Source: Spirogloea muscicola
Taxonomy: Eukaryota > Streptophyta > Zygnematophyceae > Spirogloeales > Spirogloeaceae
DNA: 64,000 bases
Reading direction: 5' to 3'
Assembly: GCA_009602725.1 (NCBI GenBank)
Contig: WELB01000020.1
Location: 1,088,771 to 1,152,770, forward strand
Part shown: positions 1-12,074 of the stretch, piece by piece
How the letters are laid out: every line of letters starts with the position of its first letter
How positions within the stretch are numbered: position 1 is the stretch's first letter
Position numbers and translations under genes: made by a program
Notes under the pieces: model-generated
What the model saw: the letters and a program-made list of their open reading frames with translations, nothing else
What the model was told of the DNA's origin: nothing
Databases searched by the model: none

Positions 1-193
1 ACCACAGGCCCGATGATCGGTACCCTTACGATTGCGCGCTGATCGGGGCTTGCAAGTGAGGCTCTGAAGCGCCGTTCCCACAGAGATTGCCGTGTAATGT
101 GAAGTATGTATGTATGTGGAGCGTCTAAATACCAACACTCTTGCGATCAGCATAGCACCTGTTAAGCTTTGACGCTCATGTCATCCTTGGCAG

Positions 194-1327
194 TGCTACC
201 GGGGTTTGCCTCTACCATTTGAATTCAAACGCCAACAAATCCTGTAACTACATACCTGGCAATGACTTTTGCAGCGTCCAAAAGTGCAGGTAGGTTGTCA
301 TTTGAGAATATGCTTATGTCTTTAGCTAGACTACATTGGCAGCCCGGATGCGTCTGCTGACTAGTGCAAGGTCCCTATTCATAACAATGTGAAATCTACA
401 CACTTCGCAGTCCTTGACCAGATGAAGTTTTGAGCATGCTTCTTGAGGATACACTGATGTACTGCTAGTTGTGCCTGTTAATCAGGAATGTCACGTGTGC
501 TCAGATTTCTCCGCTACCGAATGCACAGACTGTGCGCGCACCATGGACCCTGGCTACCCATTTGCTGCCTACAAGGGCTGTGCCACAGCTTCCTGCATGT
601 AGGCAACAACTTGCATGCTTTTTAGTTGAGCTTGGATCAAATAAATGAATTTATCTCAGCCATACTAGTGTATCTGCATAGGGGTTACCTCGTGCAAAGC
701 ATCTGCCCGGTATCTTGCCAAATTGCTTCTTCAGTGTCAAGGAACTTCTGTCAAGGAAGTACCTGGAAGCTTGACACTGTCTCAGCACAGCTTCTTGGAC
801 ATGGTACAATGTCGTCAATGTCACAGGAATGGCACATGTGTGCTCACGCTCTTGGCAAACGGCACCTCTTGCAACACCCCCGGATATTCCCCAGAGTGCT
901 CCACCAGCAGCTGCAGGTGAAGTTTTGGCCCATGTGTAGGACCCCCCTTGTTGTGGAGAAATGTGCATGACACCTAGCTGACCTCAATCTACAACAGTTG
1001 AGGGCTTTTGCAATGCATTTGCACAAACGAAGTGCGTACTGGCCATTAAATTTAGCTTCAGCACTGCTTGACATTGGCAAGTTGCTACGTTGCAGCAATG
1101 GGATGTGCCGGCTTGACAGCTTCATGCCGGACGAAACAACACATTGCGGAGGTCAACGTGCCCCTGAGTGCAACTTGCAATGCTATGGGGGCAAATGCCC
1201 TGAATTTGTGGATGAGCCTTGCTGGACACAAGATCCTAGGTTCCCCGGTTGTTCTGGTACCTGCCGAGGTGCCATTTGCGTTACTGAGCCTGGATGTTAC
1301 GGAGAAGGCTATAATTATGGCCCTTGA
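194..1327 (+). pseudogene. LRR-Cys family member E, 3' part (cysteine-rich exons), cut by window edge
   Basis: Four exons can be matched to gene A of the same window: 194-289, 486-598, 827-916 and 1096-1327. Each begins after an AG and ends before a GT, and encodes one cysteine module; 194-289 ends in NDFCSVQKCR, almost as in gene A. The last exon encodes a cysteine-rich domain of about 77 residues (16 Cys) ending at TGA 1325-1327. Exon 486-598 is 113 nt where gene A has 126 nt, so it breaks the reading frame; the second half still reads correctly in another frame (TDCAR, then YKGCATASC). The LRR part must lie to the left of the window. By analogy it would be a secreted LRR-cysteine protein. 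The frameshift makes it a probable pseudogene unless it is a sequencing error. Confidence 0.65.
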
Positions 1328-1362
1328 ACCAGCTATTGAGCACTTTGAGCTCAATAGCTGGT
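1328..1362 (+). other. Perfect 14-bp hairpin directly after the stop codon of gene E
   Basis: The base after the TGA starts ACCAGCTATTGAGC, followed by a 7-nt loop and the exact reverse complement GCTCAATAGCTGGT. It lies in the presumed 3' UTR. A role in 3' end formation or RNA stability is possible but inferred only from position. Confidence 0.7.
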
Positions 1363-2394
1363 GCGAACAATCGTTTGAATATGTAGTCTGATGCTACTAT
1401 GGACAGTGATATCCATGCACAAACTGTAGACTGCAAAGTAGCTGCCCCTGGCAGTCAGAGTAAGCGCTCAGATTCTGATGACAAGTAGCCAGCCGGGCTT
1501 GAGGCGCATGAGTCGCCAGACTGGCACCTTGTGGACTCTGGAATAGGTGTCATGCCACAGGGCATTATACAACATAACCAGAGTAGATCGGCACGAGAAT
1601 GCGGAATGTACCAGAATCCACGTGGCCGGTACAGTCACTACTTACATATTATCTATGAAAAGCAAGACTGCGGAGAAAATCGGACAGCTTGCTCCAAGAT
1701 TGTATAAGCATGACAATACGACAATGAAGCAATGCGGGTCATCTTCGCGAGCCTTATGATATACGTATTCCGTTTTTCGATACAATCGACGAGCAGCGTA
1801 TATACCAGCAACACTAAGGTCAGAACAAGGTCGTTATTCTGTTGGTATGAACCAGATGAGCCTCGTTTTGTATGCAATGTCTTCTTTTCAAGTTCTGCAG
1901 TCCATCCCCCGTGCCTATGGTAAGACCTTATTCTTTGGCGCTTGCATTGCACATTGCCACTAATAAAGTTTATTACTGTTGTGAAGCATGCGAAAACAAT
2001 AAGGTGGATGCATCTGGGAACGGGGGGGAGATGGCTACTTCTTGTTCCTATCACGTGTCTCCTGTGCTTCCTTTTGCTATCTGGTCGATAAAGGCTTTAA
2101 TCAGTCAAAAGCACAAGCCGACTGCAGCCCAACCAGTACAAGAACGTGATAACAATCTAGCATATCAGAAGCTTGCCATCTCATCAATACATAGTAGAAT
2201 GAAATGCTGAAAAAGTGTGCATCTCAGCTCGTACCTGTCTAAAACGCCTTGTGCAAGGTACAGTGCAATGGCAATACGTGTGTTACGTGTGCTCTACTAT
2301 AAGAATCTCTAGTAAGTGCACTGTGCTGAGAATTCAATCTGGTTGAGCACAATCCATGCTGCAGTGATGTGTGCGGCATTCAACACATGGCTTC
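1363..2394. other. Intergenic, no gene recognised
   Basis: The space between the convergent 3' ends of genes E (+) and D (-). Only short frames without exon-like borders or recognisable domains are seen. Confidence 0.5.
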
Positions 2395-5300
2395 TCAGAC
2401 ATTATAATTGCAGAGGCCACAACGCCAACTGCAGTCAATGTAGTCGCAAGTGTAATCGCTATCGCAAATGTAGTAGCCTGTGCACCCATTGCACATCGTG
2501 CAGCTCTCGCCGTCGCTCCTGGAGTCAGTGCAGCTGCCCTTGCCACCGCAGGCCGGGCAGCTCTGGAACAGCCGGGAAAACCCACATGTGTACTGTGACC
2601 CACAGAATGTGCCCTTGGTAAAGTAGCTCTTTCCAACGCAGCAGCCACCGCTGCAGAGCTGTAACAACCACACAAGTCAACATTGTCCCTTATAGTATTT
2701 GAAAAGCTGTTGTTACCATCGACTGGCGAGGTCAGGGACAAGGCTATGTGCTCTTGCAGCAATAGCAGTCGATGGTTCATGCTAACGGATTTAGCCAGCT
2801 TTAGCCATGAGCTACTGTCATGAGCCTCCATGGATGCTGGTAGTAAGTCCACTTAGTAGCATCCTAATCCACTGACACACTGGAACTCGTAAAGCCCTCC
2901 CTGGCTGTGAGGGTAGTTGGGGCCAAGCAGGTCGGAAGGAACGTCCGACTCGTAGGTCTGGGTTGGCGTGTGGTCAGTCCTGTTCAGCAAGCCAGTGCAA
3001 GCTCCGCTCCTGGACATCGATACGGGTGTCACACATTGATGAGCACATGAGACATAAATCACCAACTTGCAGAGGGAAGTCGGCATCCAAGAAATATCCT
3101 GTTTGCTTGATGGAAAATACTTTTTGAGTCAGAAGAAGACATGTTCGTGAGAATAAAGACACCCTGCTCTTTGCAATGGCATCAGTCCCATGTCCTTTTA
3201 ACCAGATGGTGCAGGTCCACAGTGCAAGTTCACGGACTTGCGGGTATTTTGTAGGCACTCCCGAATATTTGAGCCTGTTGTGCAAATGGTACCATCAGGC
3301 TTGTTGACAAGGGCCGTTCCACAGATGCCATCGACTCCACTGCGTCATGGAGGCGGATATCTTGTACGTCAGAGCTTCTTGTCTGCTCTTAGGCTTACAC
3401 GAACCCAACAGTCAAAACCTGGGCTCAAATGAATTTTGTTTATTGAGTAATCTGTCGGACCTTGACAGTGCTTCAAGAAAGGTCCAACTTGCACCTGCAG
3501 TGGCTGATCTTGCAGTCTGGGTATGTGACGCCGGGATCTTGGCAGATAGTGCTGCTGTTGGAGAATGTGATCTGTGTGCAATATCCAGTGCTGCAATCGC
3601 CACATTCATGTCAGCTGATGCTGTGAATCAGATCTGAGGAATAACATTGGGAGGAGCATCTACGTAGATACTGGAGTGTACTAAGCCTGCAGGACCTTTA
3701 GGAGAACCTAGATATCAGATACTGCCCACTAACTGAAGGGTTCACCAGTTGGCTAATGAGGGTGAGCCTCAGATCGGGGTTGTAAGCGACAGCATCAACA
3801 GGTGCCCGGTCGAGGAGATGTCAGATTGCGCACCTGCTGCAGCTGGCCTGATAGCATGCCTCATTCCAGGCAGGCTTGATTGAGCTCGTATTTGCCGTGC
3901 AGGCTTTGCCAGGGGCGTTCTTCCGCATGAAGACGCCGCCCCTGCCCCATGAAAGCCAGCAGCAGATGGCGTGCTATTGCTTCACTGAAGTATATCATGC
4001 GAGGCCCCTCATGACCAACAATTTACTACTGACCAGAGCAGGCCCATTCGCTTGAGACTTCAGCTACAATGGGCAGTACTTCGCTATATCGATGTGCTCC
4101 CGCCACTTTCCAGGGGCCGCTGATCTTCACCACTAGCAAGCCTTGAGCATCCTTGTGACCCAGTCTGTCGCCTCAGCTCTACTGAGCAGCAGTTGTGAGT
4201 GAGCTAGCCGTACTTAAGGTGCCTTGACCGGCCAGGTAATTGTGTGGTGACACTCTGTTCCACTTACTGGCAGTTATTGTTATGGCAAGGGTTGGGGTCC
4301 GTGCTGAGGCACGGCTTCCCGTCCTTGACCGGCAGATACTGGCACAGGCCACTGCCAGCTCACAAACATAGCAGATTTCTTGGCCATCATTACAATAACA
4401 TCACTACTTATTATCACGCATCTAACATAGTCAGTCAAGTCATGCATAACTTCAGCAATGCTCTCATCTTGGGCCTACGCAGGTGAAGTAATGACAAGCT
4501 ATTATACACACATGGAATAAGATGGAGCGGCTTCGTACTCTTTGCAGCCGGCTCGGATGCAGCCCTGACTGGCTGGGTCGTTCTCAATTGTACCTTGTAT
4601 GGGGTTGCGACATTTGATCTTCAGCCCGAGGAAGGCAAAATCGCACTGTCGGTGACTGTGTGACGAGCACACAGTCAGTCCAGTTGATCTTAAGAGCAGG
4701 CCTGAGGTCGAAACAGGGGGCGGAGAGCACCACAATCCACCTTACACTGCTCCACAACTAAGAACTTCACAGTGTGATTGATGTTGTGGGCCACCTGCAT
4801 TGCGTCTATGTCTTTGTGCCTTCCCAACACGGAACCATGGTTGCAACAAGCAGATCCGAACCAGGTTCGTGCATTGACATGTTCATGCCTCCGGACAAAG
4901 GTCCCCTTGATCAAGTGATTCCACAGGCAGCCTCCTCGATCTTCATAGGGAGGAATCACTTACTTGCAGTACAGTGTTGCACACTCCGGAAACTTTTAGT
5001 ATGGCTGCTCCATTGCCCAGTCGTAGCACTCGTAGGGTGCACCAAACGGTTCGCAAGGGGCTGTCTTGGGCGCAGTATCAAAAAGCTTGTCATACTCGAG
5101 GCTCAGCAACATTGCGGCTCGATCTGGAAAAAAGTGAACGCCATGGAGTGATGAGACACATGTCACCATCAAGGTGCCTTCAACTGTCATGTGTTTGCTA
5201 AGTGCAGTTAATCTGCTCAATTAGCAGTTCTAGAGCCACTAACTCTTACGTGGCGGTGGAGGTGGGGGCGGCGACGGCGGCAGTGGTGCGTTGTGCGTGT

Positions 5301-7067
5301 AGAAGTAGGTGCATGCAGCAGTGCTGCGCTGGTTGCTTGCGTGTTGGAGCCAAAGCTGCTTACAATTTCTGGAGGTTTGCCAGCGTGGGGATGTACGGTG
5401 GGGATGGCCCACTCAGCTGGTTCCCCTGGATGTCCCTGAAGGAGGGGAACAAGATGCACATCTGAAGACAAAATAAGAATTAGTCAGGTCTGTCTTCACA
5501 CATGGATCGATATTATCGACGGATGCCAAAGCGCAACATGCAAGGGGTTGTGAAGGCTTCAGTGATTGCGAAGTCAACCAGGTTGTGGCCAGGCATGTAG
5601 CCTTACAAGACCGTTTTAGAATTGCCAGCTTGCCAATAGACGACGAGAGGACCGTTATCCTGTTGTACCCAATCACACTGTAGGAGACACAGTATGAGTC
5701 AGCTCAGCAGCAAGCACAGGCAAAGAGGCGTACAATTGACATGGGGACTGAGCAGTCCATCTATTACATACATGCAACAGTGTAGGCTAGCAAAATTGGA
5801 CGCACAACTTCTGCAACGCCACCAGCCTGTTGAGGGTACTTGGCACCGAGCCCGTGAAGTTGTTGTTGTTCACAATGCTGCAGCCATGCAGAGGGCATCG
5901 ACTGTGCTCATAGAATGTTACTGATTTTGGGAATGATTAAGAAACAATATGGGAGCTCTTGATAGACCAAGGCTGATACAGAAAAAGGCCTCACAAAGAA
6001 AGTATCACAAGCATGCTGCCAGAGCAGGGCACTTGCAGTAAAGGATCACGCCTTTCTAATATGGCTCCGGTTATCGGTAATGAGGTCTGACGTGCCGCAG
6101 GCAGAATCCAAGTGCAGGAGCCTGGCTCTAATGCAACACTTACAAGATGACAAGCTTTTGTATTGCGGTCAGCCCTGACGGGATGGAACCGCTCAGCTTG
6201 TTGTGAGCCAGATGGCTGGCAGACACAGAGCAGCGCCCAGCGCAGAAGACAGTAGAGTTGGCTTAGTCGTCAGTTCCTAGGTTCCAGAACACATCAAGCT
6301 CAGTGGCCCCTTGGCAAGCAGGACTCTTTGATGATATCTTACATTTGTTTCCCCAAACAGCAACTTCACTGGAGATAAATAGTCTTGTAAGCCCTCATCC
6401 AAATGTGACTGAAAATTTAGGCTCTGAGCACGTACTTGGTTCACCACCAAAGAGGGGTGGTGATCGAGTCCTCCACAATCTGCAGCGCTGCTGCTGGCCT
6501 TGCAGAGCTGAGGACTTGTGGTTGGCTGATAGATTGTACGCTAAGAGGCTCTGTCTTGTCTTAAGGGCAGAGAGCCTTGCTCACAGCAGTGTCAGGTTGG
6601 TGAGTTTGGCAATTGATGAGGGCATGGCCCCTGTGAAGGTGTTGTTGTCCATATTCCTGCTTGCAGTTGCAGTAGCTCGATCAATCAGGGCAGCAAAGTG
6701 ATATTGAGCGTACTGACACAAGTGGCAGAAACGGCGGCCGGATGCACGCACACAGGAGGTTGAGGGGGCACACAGGAGGTCGAGGCTTGCAATCTCGCCA
6801 ATAGAGTAGGGAACTGCGCCGCCGAGCTTGTTGTTGTATAAGTGGCTTCCTTTTACGCAATCAAAGGAAGTAGGTAAGATGCAGATTGGCGACACTTCAA
6901 AAGATAGAGTGGACTTTCTTAGCCCTGACCATACACCAATGTCGCTCTGGTGCGAAGCAAACAATTAGCAGCGGAACAACTGGGCTGAGGTCTCACAGCG
7001 TCCTGAGGAAGGTCAGCTGGCCAAGGGTGCTGGGCAGCGTGCCTTGGAGGCCGGCATCAGAATGATG
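2395..7067 (-). pseudogene. LRR-Cys family member D, decayed copy
   Basis: LRR exons on the minus strand: 7067-6997, 6845-6774, 6659-6585, 6215-6144, 5877-5806, 5677-5607 and 5435-5364, most of them 72 nt and encoding one repeat (for example LYNNKLGGAVPYSIGEIASL). Cysteine exons: 5123-4964, 4655-4539, about 3605-3495, 3339-3238, 3009-2857 and the last, 2658-2395, which ends at a stop. Lesions are visible: exons 7067-6997 and 5677-5607 are 71 nt, one short; exon 5123-4964 has an in-frame TAA between PY and KFPEC; the donor after 3009-2857 reads CTAAGT instead of GTAAGT. No signal-peptide exon was found. Family role as for gene A, an extracellular LRR protein by inference. With several independent lesions it is almost surely a pseudogene. 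Confidence 0.7.
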
Positions 7068-7435
7068 CTGCGGGTGCACATGCCGGTGAGCCTTCAATCA
7101 GCTTTGGGACTGGCCCAACAACACATGCAACAGCCTGTCCTGCACCTGATTGCTGCAGCCGCTTCAGAGTGGCAAGTGGGCTCAGTCTGGCAAAGGAATG
7201 GGAGGACATGGGTCGTGACACATTTTCTACGTGTTTTTGTCTTGATTCCTTCATTCAGAGGGCGATGGCCAGCAGCCATCGCTCTCTACTGGTCGAGAAG
7301 GAGAGGAAGAGACAAGTCAGAGCAACAGGCAGGTGAATAGTGCTGGGCTACAAAAACACGGGTGTCGTGAAGGAGGAGGGAAGACGATTTGCAGCAGCAG
7401 GCAGATAGACAATGCTGGGATAAAGGGATTGTAAT
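7068..7435. other. Gene D upstream region with a solo retroelement tail
   Basis: Contains GGGCGATGGCCAGCAGCCATCGC at about 7261, a hairpin of the tail type found throughout the window. No coding exon recognised; the first exons of gene D should lie here but were not found. Confidence 0.35.
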
Positions 7436-7959
7436 CGGTCCAACACCTCCTTGAGGCCTCCACCGCTGAAACCATCCTTCGTGAGGTCTTTAAAAGGCTC
7501 TGTGCAAATAATACCTATGATAGTCACATGTTTGGCAATCTACAAGTAGGTTGTATTTCTCATTTCCTCACGAGCCACCACCAATCCACCTTGTCATCGT
7601 TTCTAGGTGATGTATCATATAATTGACCGACAAGCCAGCTCCGCTGGCACGACGCCCTAAGTGACATTCCATTAATGCCATTCTCTTATCTTTCGTGAGC
7701 CTACCATCGTGTTGTTAAGTGAGGCAAAGGAGGGACAGGAAGTAGGAGAACAAGAGGTGCAAGTAGCAGAGGAGAAGCTACAAGTGAAAGGATGGAATCT
7801 GAGGGCCTGACTACTGAGAGCGGGGTGTCTTAGGCCAGATGCAGCTGACAAATGGCTAGCTAGGGTGAAGCCACTGAGAGACAGCGAGAGGCTCTTGAAG
7901 AGTGGGTAGACGGTAAGTAACACAGAAATGAGGGTTGCTCTCTTAGTTGGCCATTTGTG

Positions 7960-8325
7960 ACCGAGTCCTTAGACATGGGTTAGCAGGGTACAAGCCAGGG
8001 GAGTTGCAATCCTCCTGCTCTGGCTGCTCCCAATGTTGCTCTTGTCCGTTGTGGTAACCGTATTAGCTCCTTCTCTTCTGCACTCAGAGTCCTCATTGAG
8101 CGTTCCGCTCTTCTCCGGAGGACCAGCAGACTGACGTCGTCTCAACGGTACAGACGCAGATCTGCTCATGGTAACATACAGACTTCAATCTAGTAGCACA
8201 CGAAGTTCTGGTCTGGTAGCAAACAATGTCCAGATTAGCGCAAAAGCTCTACCTGGCCGCACACAGAGGGCGGACTAGCGCAGGTTCCGCCTGACCGCAT
8301 GATACAGGTGCCGGACTGACACAGG
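7960..8325 (-). repeat. Dispersed repeat X, copy 1
   Basis: On the minus strand this contains a start codon at 8169 followed by MSRSASV and later AGPPEK and SQSRR. The same start region recurs at 21.8, 32.9 and 62.9 kb. Upstream lies a stretch with repeated CTGTGTGCGGCCAGG and GTGCTAGTCC words. It looks like the 5' end and first codons of a mobile element; the class is unknown. Confidence 0.55.
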
Positions 8326-8364
8326 TCCTTTGTCTTTTGTTTTATGTGTTGCTTTTTCTTTCCC

Positions 8365-8901
8365 TTACATTATCAATCAGATCTGGTCTCTTTTGATTCC
8401 CTGCTGCTATTGCACAAATAGAAGGATATAAATTCTTTGTTCTTGCGCAGCAGCGTATTTGATCTTTTCTTTTTAATTACTTATTTGTGTTTTTGTTCAT
8501 ATGATTTGGTCTTTCTTATATCAATTTCATCAAACAAAAAATAGTGATTTCTTACAAATTCAATTTCAACCAAGCATTTATATATATCTTGTGTTTATTT
8601 TACGAGTTTGCTTGATTTCCTGCATATGATCTCAAATACCTGTGACTCTCATAGCCTTAGTAAATCACATATTCTTTTTATGCAATATCTTGCTCATAAT
8701 CGGAGTAAGATGTTACCTCTTCTTCTTCTCATAGCAGCCTTAATAACACCGCCCGTTTTAATGTGTCAACTGCTTATTTTTTGTCCTTATTGTTTTCTTA
8801 TTAGAAGGTACTATCTTTTATGGTATTTTCCTGGGAAGGAATCAACGAAGCACAAAGGGAATTCGTACGCTCTGAGGCTCATTCAATCAAATAGCATGTA
8901 G
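8365..8901 (+). pseudogene. tatC: Mitochondrial tatC (mttB) fragment in nuclear DNA
   Basis: The AT-rich stretch 8335-9230 stands out against its surroundings. Around 8375 the plus strand reads NQIWSLLIPCCY, and from about 8690 it reads NRSKMLPLLLLIAALITPP followed by VLMCQLL. These match the TatC region with its conserved TPP before the last helix pair; in the family this is a membrane subunit of the twin-arginine translocase. The two parts are in different frames with stops between, so the copy is dead. It meets the rps4 fragment tail to tail, as neighbouring genes would in a mitochondrial genome. Family assignment is from memory of conserved motifs. Confidence 0.75.
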
Positions 8902-8917
8902 GGTTTTTCAGTTGATT

Positions 8918-9163
8918 TCACAGTGGTTGGGCTTTATCCGAGGAATTTGTAGAATCTTTTATGTGATTATTTTTCCATTTTCTTGATCTCGAAAAGGGTT
9001 TTCTGTGTCGATAGGCAAGACCAAATTCTGGAATAGAGACTACTTGACCATCTACACACAGGCTTTTTTGACACATCCATTGTCTTGCTGTGAAAATAGA
9101 ATCGCAAAATAAGATACGAACAAGCAAAACATCTAATCTTTTCTCCAAATTAGAAAGTAAACT
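8918..9163 (-). pseudogene. rps4: Mitochondrial rps4 fragment (S4 domain) in nuclear DNA
   Basis: The minus strand reads LEKRLDVLLVRILFCDS, then FTARQWMCQKSLCVDGQVVSIP, the S4 RNA-binding motif typical of ribosomal protein S4 in plant and green algal mitochondria (RLD..L.R..F....ARQ....K.V.VNG..V.IP). Only the C-terminal part is present; the N-terminal two thirds are missing at about 9170. Ends at TGA near 8918. It shares the AT-rich block with tatC. Not expected to be expressed. Confidence 0.78.
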
Positions 9164-9231
9164 CTTTTTTTTAATTTAAATAAGTAAAAGTTCTCTTTTG
9201 TTGCATTTTAAAAATTGGTAGTCAACCATAT

Positions 9232-10260
9232 AAAGGAAAGAATTCTGTGTATAAGAAACAAATGTAGGCCAAATGGCCAAGTACGAAGGCAAGTACATCT
9301 AAAGATCTACGTAACCTACAGCAGATTGACCCGCTCAATAACCACAGGTCAAAACAGAAAGGTCACTAATCGATGCGTGAATACTAGATGCCAGAAACGG
9401 AGCCCTTCTGCCACCAACCAGAGCTCGCCCAGCTTTCTGGTGCAAGGCACTAGCCTGAGCACGCTGCAAACAGGCCGAAACTCGTCGTAATAGCGACAGA
9501 TATGCAGCTGGCAAGCCCATCTCAGCCGGAAAAACATCTGCACGTCGAGTGTAGCCTAGATTGGCAATGTTTTGAAGGAGGGTGTGGAAACGAGGACCCA
9601 GACAGCCAAAGATGTCAATTGCCGCTGGCAGGAGCTGATCGCGTTGGGGGGAATCGGAGTAGTGCCGCTGTTTTCTTTGTTCTGCACCGCCCACTGCGTG
9701 CCCAGCGATGTGTGTCGATGCTGGGCCTTTATATGCCTCCGTAACAACAACGTCGACCAGGGCCCGTGGTCCTCCACCAGGTTGCACGCGCCACAATGGC
9801 AAGTGTGCGGCGATGATGACGTCCCTGGGCGTCCGTGGTGATAGGCATGATATTGTTGACTTCCACAACCGCACGGTAGCCGGCGTCGCGCATCAAGCCC
9901 GCCAGGGCATTGCAAAAGAGGTTGTGAATGCCCACCACTTCTGCTCCAGTGGGGCATCTCGGCATGTGAGTGGCGAGCTCAGCACCCTGTGCACGGATGC
10001 CGCACTCGTACTGGCGCACCCCAATCAGGCAGTTCGGTGGGAGGCCGAGGAAGAGTTGAAGCGACGTCCGAAAGGCCTCGGAGCTGATGCTGAAGGCGTT
10101 GGCGACGGGGGGAGAGGTGATCCAGTCAGTGGCACCAGGTGTGGCCAGAGAAGTAAGTCTTGCCAAGCTCCTTGGATTGTTCTGAATCTCTGGCAGCCTC
10201 CTCAACCTCCTGCGGCGTTCGTCTTCCACTGCCGTAATCAGTCTGGATTGTGCACCTCTA
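9232..10260 (-). mobile_element. 5'-truncated RLE-type non-LTR retrotransposon, family 2, copy a
   Basis: On the minus strand, from about 10260 down, the reading matches the C-terminal part of the full-length element ORF: FRTSLQLFLGL, GVRQYECG, then MPRCP, VVEVNNIMPITTDAQG, GGGPRALVDVVVTEAY and the final SDLSVLTCGY before the stop. The knuckle cysteine is replaced by tyrosine (QYECG for QCECG). A frameshift near 9830 separates two halves. The 3' UTR holds the family 2 tail with the palindrome GGCCATTTGGCC (about 9270) and ends near 9232 against the mitochondrial block. The opposite-strand 248-codon frame is a shadow. Confidence 0.8.
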
Positions 10261-10736
10261 GAAGCTTGAGCGAGGGTGGAAAGGGGATAGTTTCTTCTTT
10301 CTTTGTAATCGCTTTGCAAAATCTGATTAATTTTTACGATTTTGATTTTGAAGTTTCGACCGCCCGGCCACACACAGAGCCGCATCCAAGGTGGGTGGCA
10401 GCCATAGCTATAGCGCACAGAGCAGCGCGATCGCCCCAAGAATCAGATACTTAGCCCGATGTGCCGGGGCATCCCTTTACCCACTTCGTTGATCTTTTCT
10501 CTGGGCAGGGAGGACCGGCACAGCTGTAATGCATCCCACCGTTTTGGGCGCCAACCAGTGCTCTTAGCGGTCACATGGTTGGAAAAGTTGCGGGCAAGTT
10601 CCACCGAAATTGCCTAACTTTGAGGCCGTCAGCTTCGAGACGCACGAAACATTCCTGTGCCGTTCCGGCAGCCGTCCCCTCATCGTCCTTGAGCGACCTG
10701 GCTTAGCCAGGTGACCCCTAATTTGCTGCCACTCAC

Positions 10737-11455
10737 ATGCCGAGATGCCCCACTAGACCAGAAGTGGTGGGCATTCACAACCTCCTTCGCAATGCCCTGG
10801 CGGGCTTGATGCGCGACGCCGGCTACTGTGCGGTCGTGGAAGTCAACAACATCATGCCTATCACCACGGACGCCCAGGGACGTCATCATCGCCGCGCACT
10901 TGACATTGTGGGCGTGCAACCCGGTGGAGGACCACGGGCCCTGGTTGACGTTGTTGTTACGGAGGCATATAAAGACCCAGCATCGACACACATCGCTGGG
11001 CACGCAGTGAGAGGTGCAGAAAACTGCGGCACTACTCCGATTACCCCCAATGCGATCAGCTCCTGCCAGCGGCAATCGACAGCTTCGGCTGTCTGGGTCC
11101 TCCTTTCCACACCCTCCATCAAAACATTGCCAATCTAGGCTACACTCGACGTGCAGATGTGTTTCCGGCTGAGATGGGCTTGTCAGCTGCATATCTGTCG
11201 CTCTTGCGACGACGAGTTTCGGCCTGTTTGCAGCGTGCTCAGGCTAGTGCCTTGCACCAGAAAGCTGGGCGAGCTCTAGTTGGTGGCAGAAGGGCTCCGT
11301 TTCTGGCATCTAGTATTCATGCATCGATCAGTGACCTTTGTCTTTTGACCGTGCTTATTGAGCGGGTCAATCTGCTGTAGACTATGTAGATCTTCAGATG
11401 TGCTTGCCTTTGTACTTGGCCATTTGGCCTACATTTGTTTCTAATACACGGAATT
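10737..11455 (+). mobile_element. 5'-truncated RLE-type non-LTR retrotransposon, family 2, copy b
   Basis: Starts within the knuckle at MPRCP and reads VVEVNNIMPITTDAQG, GGGPRALVDVVVTEAY, then after a frameshift RADVFPAEMGL to SDLCLLT. The 3' UTR carries TTGCCTTTGTACTTGGCCAT and the palindrome GGCCATTTGGCC at about 11418. It is the inverted partner of copy a, with about 480 bp between their 5' ends. Confidence 0.8.
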
Positions 11456-12074
11456 CTATCCTAGAAGGTCCGCACATGAGGGCCCAGGTGGTTCTCTATT
11501 ACCTCTGGATTGCAGGTCTTCCCGTGGCCCTGACGGGACCTGATGGCGGCAGAGGCGCTGTCCCTAGCAACTTGGCACAGGCGCTTGTCGTACTACATTC
11601 TTGTGGCGGGGTGCCCCTGAAGAGCGGCTGGCACGGAGAAGCACTGGAAAGACAATAAAACTTTAAGAGGGGAAAACAACCACAATACAGGGCGATGGCT
11701 GTGATCGGCTAGCCCAGGAGAAAGGGAATATATACAATTCAAGGGACCAGAATGCGCTGAAGGAAAAGAAGCTAAAGCGCACAGCGAGTGTGTGGTCCGC
11801 TGGGTGCTCAAGATGCCCTGTTGAGCAGCCGAAAATCGGGAAACCAGTCTCCCGGGAAGGACTCCGAATGTAAACCCTGTAAGGATCGGGCCGGGACCCG
11901 GCTGAGGGAGCCCGGAACGGTGAAGCCCAGAAAATCGGTGAAGCCCAGAGAGGCGCGCAGTAACGGCAGTGGCTGGCCCTTGGTGGGCTAGCTGCCGGCT
12001 GGTGCCCAGGAGGTGGAGACGCTGCCTAACAGAAGCGCCACGGGGCACAGTCTTCCACGCCGCCAACAAGCGAG
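11456..12074. other. No gene; solo tail fragment
   Basis: Contains GGGCGATGGCTGTGATCGGC at about 11692, a solo tail in minus orientation. The region is part of the insert that is missing from the right arm of the inverted repeat. Confidence 0.4.

Noticed and set aside
2334-2852. Minus-strand frame of 172 codons
   Set aside because: Out of frame with the cysteine-rich terminal exon of gene D, which fits the family pattern and splice acceptor.
4964-5123. In-frame TAA in gene D as evidence of a reassigned stop codon
   Set aside because: Gene D has several other lesions, and genes A and C read without internal stops in the standard code.
9708-10454. Plus-strand open frame of 248 codons
   Set aside because: It is antisense to the family 2 retroelement copy, whose own frame matches the reverse transcriptase ORF end.
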